A stretch of 38,740 bases of DNA from Pseudoxanthobacter soli DSM 19599. GTDB taxonomy: Bacteria > Pseudomonadota > Alphaproteobacteria > Rhizobiales > Segnochrobactraceae. Below are positions 1 through 8,900 of the stretch, piece after piece. The position numbers and the translations under genes are program-made. The notes beneath the pieces were generated by a model, which had not been told where the DNA came from, made no database searches, and saw nothing but the letters and a program-made list of their open reading frames with translations. The DNA lies in contig CAMDHY010000032.1 in assembly GCA_945898215.1 (NCBI GenBank), positions 1-38,740 of the forward strand. The letters run 5' to 3'. Every line of letters starts with the position of its first letter. The first letter of the stretch is position 1.

Positions 1-527
1 ACCGCCACCACGTTCAGACCAACCCCCGACAGACCCTCCAGCATGTCGAGAAAAGACCGCTCACCACCGAACCGCTCCCGGCCAACAACATGCGCAACAA
101 CCAGAACGCTCCCCAGCAAAGGATCGTAGGGCAGATGCCCGGGGAGCTCGCGAGGCTCGGAACCGCGGGGGAGCGGGGCGTTCTCGTCGACGGCGAAGGC
201 GCGCCGGCCCTCGCTGCGGCCGTGCAGGAGATAGTGGACGAGCGGGTTCTGGCCGGACTCGGCGACGTCGGCGTTCGCGGCGAGGTAGCGGCGCACCGAG
301 AAGGCGGGCGACGGATCGCGGCCCTGGCGCCAGCCGATCAGCAGGAAATGCTCGACGGGATCGGCCGCAGCGGCGTCGAGGTCGGGATTGGTCGCGCGGT
401 AGAATGCGGTGTCGACCTCCGGCGCGACGAGGAAATAGTGCCGCGGGAACAGCCGCCGCAGCACCCACGTCCGCAGCCGCCGGCGCAGAGGGCCGGCGAG
501 GCGGGGCGGGGCGGCGGCGTCGGTCAT
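1..527 (-). CDS. Glycosyltransferase, N-terminal part (runs off left edge)
   Basis: The minus-strand frame is open from an ATG at 527 to the window edge, about 175 residues with no stop, so the gene continues outside. After a basic N-terminus it has two tandem copies of a module seen before the catalytic domain of many bacterial cell-surface glycosyltransferases: FYRATNPDLD...DPVEHFLLIGWRQGRDPSPAF at about residues 41-77, and YLAANADVAESGQNPLVHYL with HGRSEGR at about 81-107. Around residue 145 a hydrophobic strand followed by GGERSFLDMLEGL looks like the start of a GT-B fold, where a GGxE-type loop is common. The likely role is assembly of surface polysaccharide or rhamnan-like glycans. The donor sugar cannot be judged because the catalytic part is missing. 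It is divergent from otsB, with 210 bp between them. Confidence 0.72.
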   Translation of the reverse strand, partial: MTDAAAPPRLAGPLRRRLRTWVLRRLFPRHYFLVAPEVDTAFYRATNPDLDAAAADPVEHFLLIGWRQGRDPSPAFSVRRYLAANADVAESGQNPLVHYLLHGRSEGRRAFAVDENAPLPRGSEPRELPGHLPYDPLLGSVLVVAHVVGRERFGGERSFLDMLEGLSGVGLNVVA

Positions 528-737
528 GGGCTTCTCCGGTCCACCGCGGGCGGCGGGCGCGCACCGGCCGGGTCGAGGGCCGAGGCGATGGCGATCGCGA
601 CGGCGTTCCGGGTTAAACGCCGCGGCGCCGGCAGGCAAGGCCGCGTGGTCGCAGACCCTCGCCGCACCGGGACGGCGGGACCGCAGATCGGCTGCCCCAG
701 GTGGCCATCGCGGCCGAGGCGGCTATAACGGTCGGCG

Positions 738-1463
738 ATGCAGGTTCCTCCCCTCGATCCGTCGGTGGCGCTGTTCCTCGATTTCGACGGCACGCTCGTC
801 GAGATCGCGGCCCGGCCGGAGGCCGTCCGGGTCGACGCCGCCCTGCCGGCGCGGCTCGCGGCGGCGCGCGACCGGCTCGGTGGCGCGCTGGCCGTCGTCA
901 GCGGCCGGCCGATCGCCGACATCGACGAAATGCTGTCGCCGCTGAGGCTCACCGCCGCCGGCGTGCACGGCCTCGAGGTGCGCGTCGATCCCGCCGCGCC
1001 GGTCACCGTCGCCGCCACGGCGGCGGGCCCGCTGTCGGCGGTCCGCGACGCGCTCGCCGCCAGCGGCCTGGCGGGGGCGGGGGTGCGCATCGAGGACAAG
1101 CGGCTGGCCCTCGCCGTCCACTACCGCGACGCGCCGGAGCGCGGCGGCGAGGTGCTCGCCCTGATGGCGGCGGTGATCGCCGCCCACCCCGCCCTGCACC
1201 TCGTCACCGGCAAGATGGTGGTCGAGGTGAAGCCGCGCGGCACCGACAAGGGGACGGCGCTTTTGAACTTTCTCGCCCGTCCGCCGTTCCTCCACCGCGT
1301 GCCGGTGATGATCGGCGACGACGTCACCGACGAGGACGCCTTCCGCGCCGCGCTTTCGGCGGGGGGACGGGCGATCAAGGTCGGGCCCGGCGACAGCCTC
1401 GCGCCGGAACGTCTCGCCGACGTCGCCGCCGTGCACGCACTGGTCGCCACGCTGGCCGGCTGA
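738..1463 (+). CDS. otsB: Trehalose-6-phosphate phosphatase OtsB
   Basis: This 241-residue HAD-superfamily phosphatase removes phosphate from trehalose 6-phosphate, the last step of the OtsA/OtsB pathway, in the cytoplasm. HAD motif I is DFDGTL at residues 15-20, with the nucleophile Asp15 and the acid/base Asp17. SGRP follows at about 55-58, the trehalose-phosphatase KPRGTDKG motif at about 165-172, and HAD motif IV is GDDVTDEDAF at 193-202. The length is normal for the bacterial family (about 240-260). The ATG at 738 has only a weak ribosome binding site, but the HAD motif lies 14 residues in, as expected. It heads a tight plus-strand unit with the GH15 gene (42 bp downstream) and otsA. Confidence 0.95.
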   Translation: MQVPPLDPSVALFLDFDGTLVEIAARPEAVRVDAALPARLAAARDRLGGALAVVSGRPIADIDEMLSPLRLTAAGVHGLEVRVDPAAPVTVAATAAGPLSAVRDALAASGLAGAGVRIEDKRLALAVHYRDAPERGGEVLALMAAVIAAHPALHLVTGKMVVEVKPRGTDKGTALLNFLARPPFLHRVPVMIGDDVTDEDAFRAALSAGGRAIKVGPGDSLAPERLADVAAVHALVATLAG

Positions 1464-1505
1464 CGGCACCGGTCGTCAGCGGGCCGTCATGCTTCGCGAG
1501 GGGGA

Positions 1506-3353
1506 ATGACCGACATCATCCGATCCGCCGGCACCGCTTCTGCCGGTTCGCCGTCCACACGCCCGTCGCTGGCGCAGGCGTCGCTCGCCATGGGCCTCGT
1601 CGGCAACTGCTCCGTCGCCGCCCTGGTCGATCTCAACGGCCGCGTCGTCTGGTGGTGCCTGCCGCGCCTCGACGGCGATCCGGTCTTCCACGCCCTGCTC
1701 GGCTCGCCCGGCGACGATCCGCACGACGGCGCCTTCGCCATCGAGCTCGAGGGCCAGGTCGCCGCCGAACAGAGCTATCTCGAAAACACCGCCATCCTGC
1801 GCACCCGGCTCACCGCGGCCGACGGTGCCTCGATCGAGATCGTCGACCACGCGCCGCGCTACGAGCGGCTCGGCCGAATGTTCCGCCCGGCGATGCTGGT
1901 GCGCCAGGTCCGCCCGCTTTCCGGCGCGCCGCGCATCCGCGTGCGGCTGAGGCCGCGCTTCGAGTGGGGACAGACGCGGCCGCAAATCACCACCGGCTCG
2001 AACCACGTCCGCTACACCGCCGACGCCATCACCGTGCGGCTGTCGACGGACGCGCCGATCCCCTACGTGATGGCCGAGACGCCCTTCCATCTCGAGAAGA
2101 CGCTCTCCTTCCTCCTCGGCCCCGACGAGACGCTGGCGGAGCGGCCCTTCGTGGCGGCGCGCACGCTCGTCGAGGAGACGCAGCACTACTGGCGGCAGTG
2201 GTCGCGCCGCCTCGCCGTGCCGCTCGACTATCAGGACGCCGTCATTCGCGCGGCGATCACCCTGAAGCTCTGCACGGTGGAGGAGACCGGGGCGATCGTC
2301 GCAGCCGTCACCACCTCGCTGCCGGAGGCGGCGGGCTCGGGCCGCAACTGGGACTACCGCTACTGCTGGCTGCGCGACGCCTTCTTCGTCGTGCGGGCGC
2401 TGAACGCGCTGTCCTCGGTCGAGACGATGGAGCTCTATCTCGGCTACCTCAACGAGGTCGTCACGCTGACGGCCGGCGGCCACGTCCAGCCGGTGTGGGG
2501 CGTCGGGCTCGAGCGCGATCTCGTCGAGCGCACGGCTGCGCTACCGGGCTACCGCGGCATGGGGCCGGTGCGCGTCGGCAACCAGGCCTACGAGCACTTC
2601 CAGCACGACGTCTACGGCAACATCATCCTCGGCGCCGCCCAGGCCTTCTTCGACCGCCGGCTGCTCCGGCCGCTCGGGGTCGAGGACTTCCCGCGCTTCG
2701 CGGCGATCGGCGAGCGCGCCTTCGCGGTCCACGCCGAGCCGGACGCCGGCATGTGGGAACTGCGGACGCGCGCCCGCGTCCACACCTCGTCGAGCCTGAT
2801 GTCGTGGGCGGCCCTCGACCGGCTGGCGAAGATCGCCCGCCATGTCGGCCTCGACGCGACGACGTGGCAGACCCGCGCCGACCAGGTGCGCAACACCATC
2901 CTCGAGCGGTCGTGGAACCCGAAGATCGGCGCCTTCGCCGAGAGCTTCGAGGGCAAGGACCTCGATGCGAGCCTGCTCCTGATGGCGGAGGTCGGCATCA
3001 TCGACCCGCGCGACCCGCGCTTCGTCTCGACCGTCGACGCCATCGCCCGCGAGCTGAAGCGTGGCCACCACATGTACCGCTATGCCGCCGCCGACGACTT
3101 CGGCGTGCCGCACACCGCCTTCACCGTCTGCACCTTCTGGTACATCGACGCGCTTGCCCGCATGGGGCGCAAGGACGAGGCACGCGAGCACTACGACACG
3201 CTGATCGCCTGCCGCAACCATGTGGGGCTCCTGTCGGAGGACGTCGATCCGGCGACCGGGGAGCTCTGGGGCAACTTCCCGCAGACCTACTCGATGGTCG
3301 GCATCATCAACGGCGCCATGCGGCTCAGTCGCGGCTGGGAGCAGGCGATATGA
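1506..3353 (+). CDS. Glycoside hydrolase family 15 protein (glucoamylase/trehalase-like)
   Basis: This 615-residue protein has the layout of GH15 enzymes: an N-terminal beta-rich domain (about residues 20-230) and an (alpha/alpha)6 barrel. The barrel carries RNWDYRYCWLRDAFF at about 280-294, the family hallmark. The C-terminal segment LLSEDVDP...GNFPQTYSMVG holds the region of the second catalytic glutamate, although the usual SEE reads SED here. There is no signal peptide, so it should act in the cytoplasm. GH15 members hydrolyse alpha-glucosides from the non-reducing end, and some actinobacterial members are trehalases. Lying between otsB and otsA, it may turn over trehalose or process an alpha-glucan; the sequence does not decide. 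The ATG at 1506 follows a purine-rich GAGGGGGA. Its stop overlaps the otsA start (ATGA), which implies translational coupling. Confidence 0.9.
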   Translation: MTDIIRSAGTASAGSPSTRPSLAQASLAMGLVGNCSVAALVDLNGRVVWWCLPRLDGDPVFHALLGSPGDDPHDGAFAIELEGQVAAEQSYLENTAILRTRLTAADGASIEIVDHAPRYERLGRMFRPAMLVRQVRPLSGAPRIRVRLRPRFEWGQTRPQITTGSNHVRYTADAITVRLSTDAPIPYVMAETPFHLEKTLSFLLGPDETLAERPFVAARTLVEETQHYWRQWSRRLAVPLDYQDAVIRAAITLKLCTVEETGAIVAAVTTSLPEAAGSGRNWDYRYCWLRDAFFVVRALNALSSVETMELYLGYLNEVVTLTAGGHVQPVWGVGLERDLVERTAALPGYRGMGPVRVGNQAYEHFQHDVYGNIILGAAQAFFDRRLLRPLGVEDFPRFAAIGERAFAVHAEPDAGMWELRTRARVHTSSSLMSWAALDRLAKIARHVGLDATTWQTRADQVRNTILERSWNPKIGAFAESFEGKDLDASLLLMAEVGIIDPRDPRFVSTVDAIARELKRGHHMYRYAAADDFGVPHTAFTVCTFWYIDALARMGRKDEAREHYDTLIACRNHVGLLSEDVDPATGELWGNFPQTYSMVGIINGAMRLSRGWEQAI

Positions 3354-4882
3354 CGGTCGCCGAGGCGGCGACCGTGCCGACGAAGCGCGGGGCGAAGGCG
3401 CGCGCCAAGGGGGTCGCTTCCCGGACGGCGCTCACGTCCGAGACGTCGGTTCCGTCCGACAAGGAGGCCGCCTCGGAGAAGGCCGACGCGACGGCGCGGG
3501 CGGAAGGCGGACGGCTGATCGTCGTCTCGAACCGCGTCGGACCCTTGAAGGATACCGGCCGCGCCGGCGGGCTCGCCGTCGCCCTCGTCGATACGCTCCG
3601 GCGTACCGGGGGGCTGTGGTTCGGCTGGTCGGGCGAGGTCTCGGAACAGGGCACCTTCGGGCCGCTGAAGTCCGAGACGAGCCGCAATGTCCGCCTCGCC
3701 ACCCTCGACCTGTCGCAGAACGACCACGACGAATACTACGCCGGCTTCGCCAACCGGATGCTCTGGCCGCTGCTGCACTACCGGCTCGACATCGCCGATT
3801 TCGACCGTCGCTCGGAGGACGGCTACCGCCGCGTCAACGATCGCTTCGCCGCCCGCCTCGCGCCGATGGTGGAGCCGGGCGACACGCTGTGGGTGCACGA
3901 CTACCACTTCTTCCGCCTCGCCGAGGGGCTGCGCGCCGCCGGGCTGCAGAACCCGATCGGCTTCTTCCTGCACGTGCCGTTCCCGGGGCCGGACATCCTG
4001 GCCGCGCTGCCGCACCACGTCGAGCTCCTGAAGGCGATGCTCGCCTACGATCTCCTCGGCTTCCAGACCGAGCGCGACCGCGACAACTTCGTCCGCTGCG
4101 TCGTCGAGGAGGTCGGCGCCCGCAATCTCGGCGACGGCGTGCTGGAGCTCGAGGGGCGCCGCACGCGGGTGGGCGCCTTCCCGATCGGCATCGATGCCGA
4201 TGCGTTCGCCGACTATGCCGTCTCGCCGGAGGCGCGCATCAACCGCAAGCGCATGGAGAAGGCGCTCGTCGGCCGTCGCCAGATCATCGGCGTCGACCGG
4301 ATCGACTATTCGAAGGGACTGAACGAGCGCTTCCGCGCCTTCGAGCGCCTGCTCGTCGACTTCCCCGAGCACCGGTCGACGGTGAGCCTCCTGCAGATCG
4401 CGCCGCCCTCGCGCGGCGAGCTCGAGGCCTACAGCGACATGCGCCGCCAGCTCGAGCGCGTCGCCGGCCACGTCAACGGCCGCTTCGCCGACATCGACTG
4501 GACGCCGATCCGCTTCCTGACGCGGGCGATGCCGCGGCGCGCGCTGGCGGGGCTCTACCGCTCGAGCCGCGTCGGGCTGGTGACGCCGCTGCGCGACGGC
4601 ATGAACCTCGTCGCCAAGGAGTTCATCGCCGCCCAGGACCCGGAGGATCCCGGCGTGCTGGTGCTGTCCCGCTTCGCCGGGGCGGCGGAGCAGCTGAAGG
4701 AGGCGCTGATCGTCAACCCGTACTCGACGGTCGGCGTCGCCGAGACGCTGCACAAGGCGCTGGCGATGCCGCAGGACGAGCGCAAGGAGCGCTGGCGCGC
4801 GCTGTTCGAGCGCATCCGCGAACACGACGCGCACGCCTTCGCCGAAGGCTTCCTGGCGGCACTCGCGAAGGCACGCTCCTGA
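3350..4882 (+). CDS. otsA: Trehalose-6-phosphate synthase OtsA (GT20)
   Basis: OtsA joins UDP-glucose and glucose 6-phosphate to make trehalose 6-phosphate. The ATG at 3350 overlaps the upstream stop (ATGA), giving 510 residues. The first 54 residues are a Lys/Ala/Thr-rich, probably disordered extension absent from the roughly 460-residue enzymes of enteric bacteria. The GT20 domain starts at RLIVVSNRVGPL (about 55). Recognisable motifs follow: GGLAVAL, WFGWSGEV, VHDYHF, FLHVPFPGPDIL, DLLGFQT, GVDRIDYSKGLNER (about 313-326, donor phosphate binding) and RDGMNLVAKEF (diphosphate loop). With otsB it forms a complete trehalose synthesis route, commonly used for osmotic and desiccation protection. 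A hairpin terminator follows directly. Confidence 0.96.
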   Translation: MTVAEAATVPTKRGAKARAKGVASRTALTSETSVPSDKEAASEKADATARAEGGRLIVVSNRVGPLKDTGRAGGLAVALVDTLRRTGGLWFGWSGEVSEQGTFGPLKSETSRNVRLATLDLSQNDHDEYYAGFANRMLWPLLHYRLDIADFDRRSEDGYRRVNDRFAARLAPMVEPGDTLWVHDYHFFRLAEGLRAAGLQNPIGFFLHVPFPGPDILAALPHHVELLKAMLAYDLLGFQTERDRDNFVRCVVEEVGARNLGDGVLELEGRRTRVGAFPIGIDADAFADYAVSPEARINRKRMEKALVGRRQIIGVDRIDYSKGLNERFRAFERLLVDFPEHRSTVSLLQIAPPSRGELEAYSDMRRQLERVAGHVNGRFADIDWTPIRFLTRAMPRRALAGLYRSSRVGLVTPLRDGMNLVAKEFIAAQDPEDPGVLVLSRFAGAAEQLKEALIVNPYSTVGVAETLHKALAMPQDERKERWRALFERIREHDAHAFAEGFLAALAKARS

Positions 4883-4887
4883 CGGCG

Positions 4888-4909
4888 GCGGCGGCCGGGG
4901 GGCCGCCGC
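4888..4909. terminator. GC hairpin between convergent otsA and carbonic anhydrase genes
   Basis: A perfect 9-bp inverted repeat (GCGGCGGCC / GGCCGCCGC) with a GGGG loop starts 5 bp after the otsA stop and lies 22 bp before the end of the convergent gene. No T-run follows, so it may be a Rho-assisted or bidirectional terminator. The symmetry is direct observation; the function is inferred from position. Confidence 0.55.
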
Positions 4910-4931
4910 TCGCCTCAGGGACAGCCGCGCG

Positions 4932-5663
4932 TCAGGTGAGCAGCGACACGCGTCCGCTGGCGATCTCGTAGATGCCGCCGACGACCTTGACCTTGCCGCC
5001 GGCGATCATCCCCGACAGCACCGGCGAATCGTCGCTGAGGCGCGCCATCGCGTTGCGGACGTTCTGCGCGGTGGCGGCGGCGAGGAGATCGGGCGGGTTG
5101 CCCTCCATCGCCGTCTTCACCGCCGGAGTGATGTGGCCGATCAGCTGCGGCAGGTGGCCGGGCAACTCCGCGTTGTCCTTCACCACCTTGATGGCGGCAT
5201 CGACGGCGCCGCACGAGGTGTGGCCGAGCACGAGGATCAGCGGCACGCCGAGCACGGCCGAGCCATATTCCAGGCTGGCGATGCCGTCGTCCGCCGCGAC
5301 GTTGCCGGCGACGCGGACCACGAACAGGTCACCCGGGCCCTGGTCGAACGTCAGTTCCGGGGCGACGCGCGAATCGGCGCAGCTCAGGATGCTGGCGAAG
5401 GGATACTGCGCGGCGGCGCGCGCCGCGCGCCCGGCCTCGAAGTCCTTGTCGGTCGGCTCGCCGGCGACATAGCGGGCGTTGCCCTCGATGAGGCGCTGCA
5501 GGGCCTCGTCGGGCGGAATGGCGTTCGGCGCCTGCGCGAACGCGGGACGCAGGAAGGCCGGACCGCCTGCCAGGACGGCCGCGCCGGCGAGTGCCGCCGC
5601 ACCGGTGAGAAAGCCACGGCGGGAAGCAAGGCGATGAGACGACGAACCACAACGCTCACACAT
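4932..5663 (-). CDS. Tat-exported beta-class carbonic anhydrase
   Basis: This 243-residue protein interconverts CO2 and bicarbonate. The ATG at 5663 is chosen over an in-frame start 51 nt upstream because GAAGGA sits 8 nt before it and a twin-arginine signal then begins the protein: SRRGFLTG (residues 14-21), a hydrophobic stretch, and an AFAQA cleavage site near 45. The beta-carbonic anhydrase zinc site is complete: Cys95-Ala-Asp97-Ser-Arg99 and His148-Thr-Ser-Cys151 (GHTSCGA). Export in folded form by Tat fits a metal-loaded periplasmic enzyme. An N-terminal CERC pair precedes the twin arginines and is unusual for a signal peptide. It is divergent from the RTX gene and convergent with otsA. 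Confidence 0.92.
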   Translation of the reverse strand: MCERCGSSSHRLASRRGFLTGAAALAGAAVLAGGPAFLRPAFAQAPNAIPPDEALQRLIEGNARYVAGEPTDKDFEAGRAARAAAQYPFASILSCADSRVAPELTFDQGPGDLFVVRVAGNVAADDGIASLEYGSAVLGVPLILVLGHTSCGAVDAAIKVVKDNAELPGHLPQLIGHITPAVKTAMEGNPPDLLAAATAQNVRNAMARLSDDSPVLSGMIAGGKVKVVGGIYEIASGRVSLLT

Positions 5664-5770
5664 CTTTTCATCCTTCGAGAATGACGGCCACGTCCCCCGC
5701 CGTCGGTGGCACAAGCTTGCGACCGCGTGACCTTAGCCTCGGGCGCTTCGTTTGCCACCCCAAAAGAATG

Positions 5771-5798
5771 TGAAAGTGCGGCAGCGCTGCATGAAAGT
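5771..5798. promoter_or_regulatory. Palindrome flanked by TGAAAGT direct repeats
   Basis: The perfect 10-bp palindrome GCAGCGCTGC (5781-5790) is bracketed by two identical TGAAAGT heptamers at 5771-5777 and 5792-5798, 21 bp apart, or two helical turns. It lies in the 250-bp divergent region between the carbonic anhydrase and RTX genes. An operator or activator site is plausible; no -35/-10 pair could be assigned with confidence. Confidence 0.3.
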
Positions 5799-5913
5799 CT
5801 TGCGGCCGCATCACGTGTCTGTGCATGACGTTTGCGGCACGATTGCCTAGTGTCGTCGCCGCTGGGATGTCCGGGGGTCCGCCACCGGTGGAACGGCGCA
5901 CGGGAGACGTCGC

Positions 5914-8900
5914 ATGGCCGACTGGATCGGGACCAATCGGAACGACAAGCGCAGCGGGACGAAGTTCGACGATCGCATGAAGGCGCTCGAAGGCGACGAC
6001 ACCCTCTATGGCCTCGACGGCGACGACCTCCTGATCGGCAATGAAGGCAACGACATCCTCACCGGCGCCGATGGCGAGGACACGCTCTGCGGCAACGAGG
6101 GCGACGACACCCTCGAGGGCGGCGGCGAAGACGACGTGCTGCTCGGCGCCGAGGGTGGCGATGCCCTCGGCGGTGGTGACGGCCAGGACACGCTGGACGG
6201 CGCCGACGGCAATGACAACCTGTCCGGTGATGCCGGCAACGACAGCATGACGGGCGGCTCCGGCGATGATTCCCTGTCCGGTGGCGATGGCCAGGACACG
6301 CTGGACGGGGGCGACGGCAACGATGGGCTTTCCGGCGACGCCGGCGACGACGGCCTGTCGGGCGGAGCCGGCCGCGACTCCCTCTCCGGCGGTGACGGCG
6401 CGGACACGCTCGACGGCGATGACGGCAAGGACAGCCTGTCGGGCGATGCCGGCAACGACAGCCTGGCGGGCGGCGGCGGCGACGATTTCGCGTCCGGCGG
6501 CGACGGCAAGGACAACGTCGACGGCGGCGACGGTGATGATCGGCTGTCCGGCGATGCCGGCAACGACGCGCTGACGGGCGGCAAGGGCGACGACACGCTC
6601 GACGGGGGCGCCGGCGACGACACCCTGACCGGCGGCGACGGCAGCGACCTGTTCGTCGCCTCGGCCGGCACCGACCAGGTGCGCGACTTCACCACCACCG
6701 GCAAGAACGCCGACGTGATCGACGTCTCCGCCTACTTCTCCTCGCTCGAGGCGATGGAGAGCCAGTCGGTGACGTGGCTCGTCGACGGCCAGACAGTCAC
6801 CTGGGTGATCATCGAGGCGAACGAGAACGGCCGGCCGACGCAGTCCCTGCGCATCCTCGACTACGACCTGTTCGCGGACGAGAATGCGAGCGAGCACTTC
6901 CTGTTCTCCGATGCCCCGAGCGCCCAGCGCGCCGTCGGGCGGGAGATCGCCCGGACGGGCGACGTCGCGTCGCCGCAGGACCTGCCGTTTCCGGTGCGCA
7001 TCGATCTCTCCGATCGCCCCGACGTGTTCGTCGGCACGGAGTTCGCCGACCGGGTGCGCGGGTTCGCCGCCGACGACCGCCTGAGCGGCCGCGGCGGCGA
7101 CGACGTGCTGTCCGGCGGCAGCGGCCACGACAGCCTGCTCGGTCTCGGCGGCGACGACCTCCTGAGGGGCGAGGCCGGCGACGACCAGCTCGAGGGCGGG
7201 CTCGGCGAAGACCTCCTCGACGGCGGCGACGGCAACGACCGCCTCGCCGGCGACGACGACGACGACGTGGTGACCGGCGGTGCCGGCGATGACGACGTCG
7301 ACGGCGGCGCCGGCCGCGACCGCCTCGACGGCGGCGCCGGTGCCGACGAGCTGTCCGGCGGCGACGACGACGACGTCCTGAAGGGTGGCCTCGGCGACGA
7401 CACGGCCCGCGGCGGTGCGGGCGGCGACCGTCTCGACGGCAGCCTCGGCAACGACGACCTCAGCGGCGACGACGGCAACGACAGCCTGTTCGGCGGCGAG
7501 GGCGACGACAGCCTCTCCGGCGGTGCGGGTGGCGACCGTCTCGACGGCAGCCTCGGCAACGACGATCTCAGCGGCGACGACGGCAACGACAGCCTGTCCG
7601 GCGGCGAGGGCGATGACAGCCTGTTCGGCGGGGCGGGCGACGACCGGCTCTTCGGCGACGTGGCCAGCGAAGGCAACGACAGCCTCGATGGCGGCACGGG
7701 CAACGACACCCTCAAGGGCTTCCTCGGCGACGACACCCTGCAGGGCGGCGACGGCGACGACGACGTCAGCGGCGACGCTGGCAACGACCTGATCGACGGC
7801 GGCATCGGCGACGACCGGCTCGACGGCGCCGTCTGCAGCGACACGCTGTCGGGCGGCGACGGCATCGACATCCTGACCGGCGACATCGGCAACGACGTCC
7901 TCGACGGCGGGGCCGACGACGACTTCCTCGACGGCGGCGTCGACAAGGACCGGCTGTCGGGCGGCGACGGCGACGACTTTCTCACCGGCGGCAACGGCCG
8001 CGACCGCCTCGACGGTGGCAAGGGCGGCGACGTCCTGCTGGGCGGGGGCGGCGACGACACCGCTTCCGGCGGCGCCGGCGACGACTTGATCGATGGCGAT
8101 TCCGATGCCGGGCCGACCGAGGGCGGCGGGGGCGGCAAGGCGGCGAACGAACCCGGCAATGACAGCCTTTCGGGCGGCGACGGCAACGACATCCTGCTGG
8201 GGCTCGACGGCGACGATAGCCTGTTCGGCGACGCGGACAGCGACCTCCTGGAGGGCGGAAACGGCGCGGACTCCGTGTCCGGCGGCGACGGGGCCGACTC
8301 TCTCACCGGCGAGCTCGGCGACGACCGTCTCTTCGGCGACGCCGGTTCGGACGAGATCTCTGCCGGCGAGGGCGCCGACACAGTCGAGGGCGGCGGCGGC
8401 GACGACACGCTGTCCGGCGATGGCGACAATGACACGATCGAGGGCGGCGACGGCGACGACTACATCGACGGCGATTCGGACAACCCGCCCGGCGGTGGCG
8501 ACGACCTCTTCGCCGGCTCTCCGGGAGACGGCCCCTTCGTCTACGTGCCGGGCGACGACAGGCTCTCCGGCGGAGACGGTGACGACACGCTGGCCGGTGG
8601 CGACGGCATGGACACGCTAGCCGGTGGCAATGGTCGGGACGACCTGATCGGTGGTGCCGACGACGATGTCCTCCGTGGCGAGGCGGGTGACGACGTCATC
8701 GACGGCGGTGCCGGCGACGACGTCATCAACGGCGGCGACGGCATCGATGACCTCTATGGCGGCCCGGGCGATGACATCTTCGTCATCCAGGGCATCGGCA
8801 CCGACTACATCAACGACTTCCTGAGCGGTGACGATTTCGACCAGATCGATATGGGCGCCTACTTCAAGTCGTTCGGGCAGATGGTCGAGATCGCCGAGAT

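Noticed and set aside
701-3349. Plus-strand frame continuous with otsA, suggesting a very long fusion
   Set aside because: Only the otsA part has family motifs. The upstream 880 codons are Arg/Gly-rich and overlap otsB and GH15 in another frame, and otsA has its own coupled start at 3350.
3220-4971. 583-codon plus-strand frame over otsA
   Set aside because: Out of frame with the GT20 motifs and composed of Arg/Pro-rich low-complexity sequence.
5668-7128. 486-codon minus-strand frame with AVVAGIA-like repeats
   Set aside because: It is a third reading of the RTX repeat DNA and overlaps the carbonic anhydrase upstream region; the periodicity is inherited from the RTX repeats.
6861-8435. 524-codon Ser/Pro-rich minus-strand frame opposite the RTX gene
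   Set aside because: Its repetitive SSPSPP pattern is simply the reverse reading of the GGDGDD repeats; it has no ribosome binding site or independent support.
7081-8790. RTX repeat DNA as a CRISPR array or noncoding minisatellite
   Set aside because: Repeat units are 27-nt multiples without unique spacers, and the frame encodes calcium-binding nonapeptides throughout.
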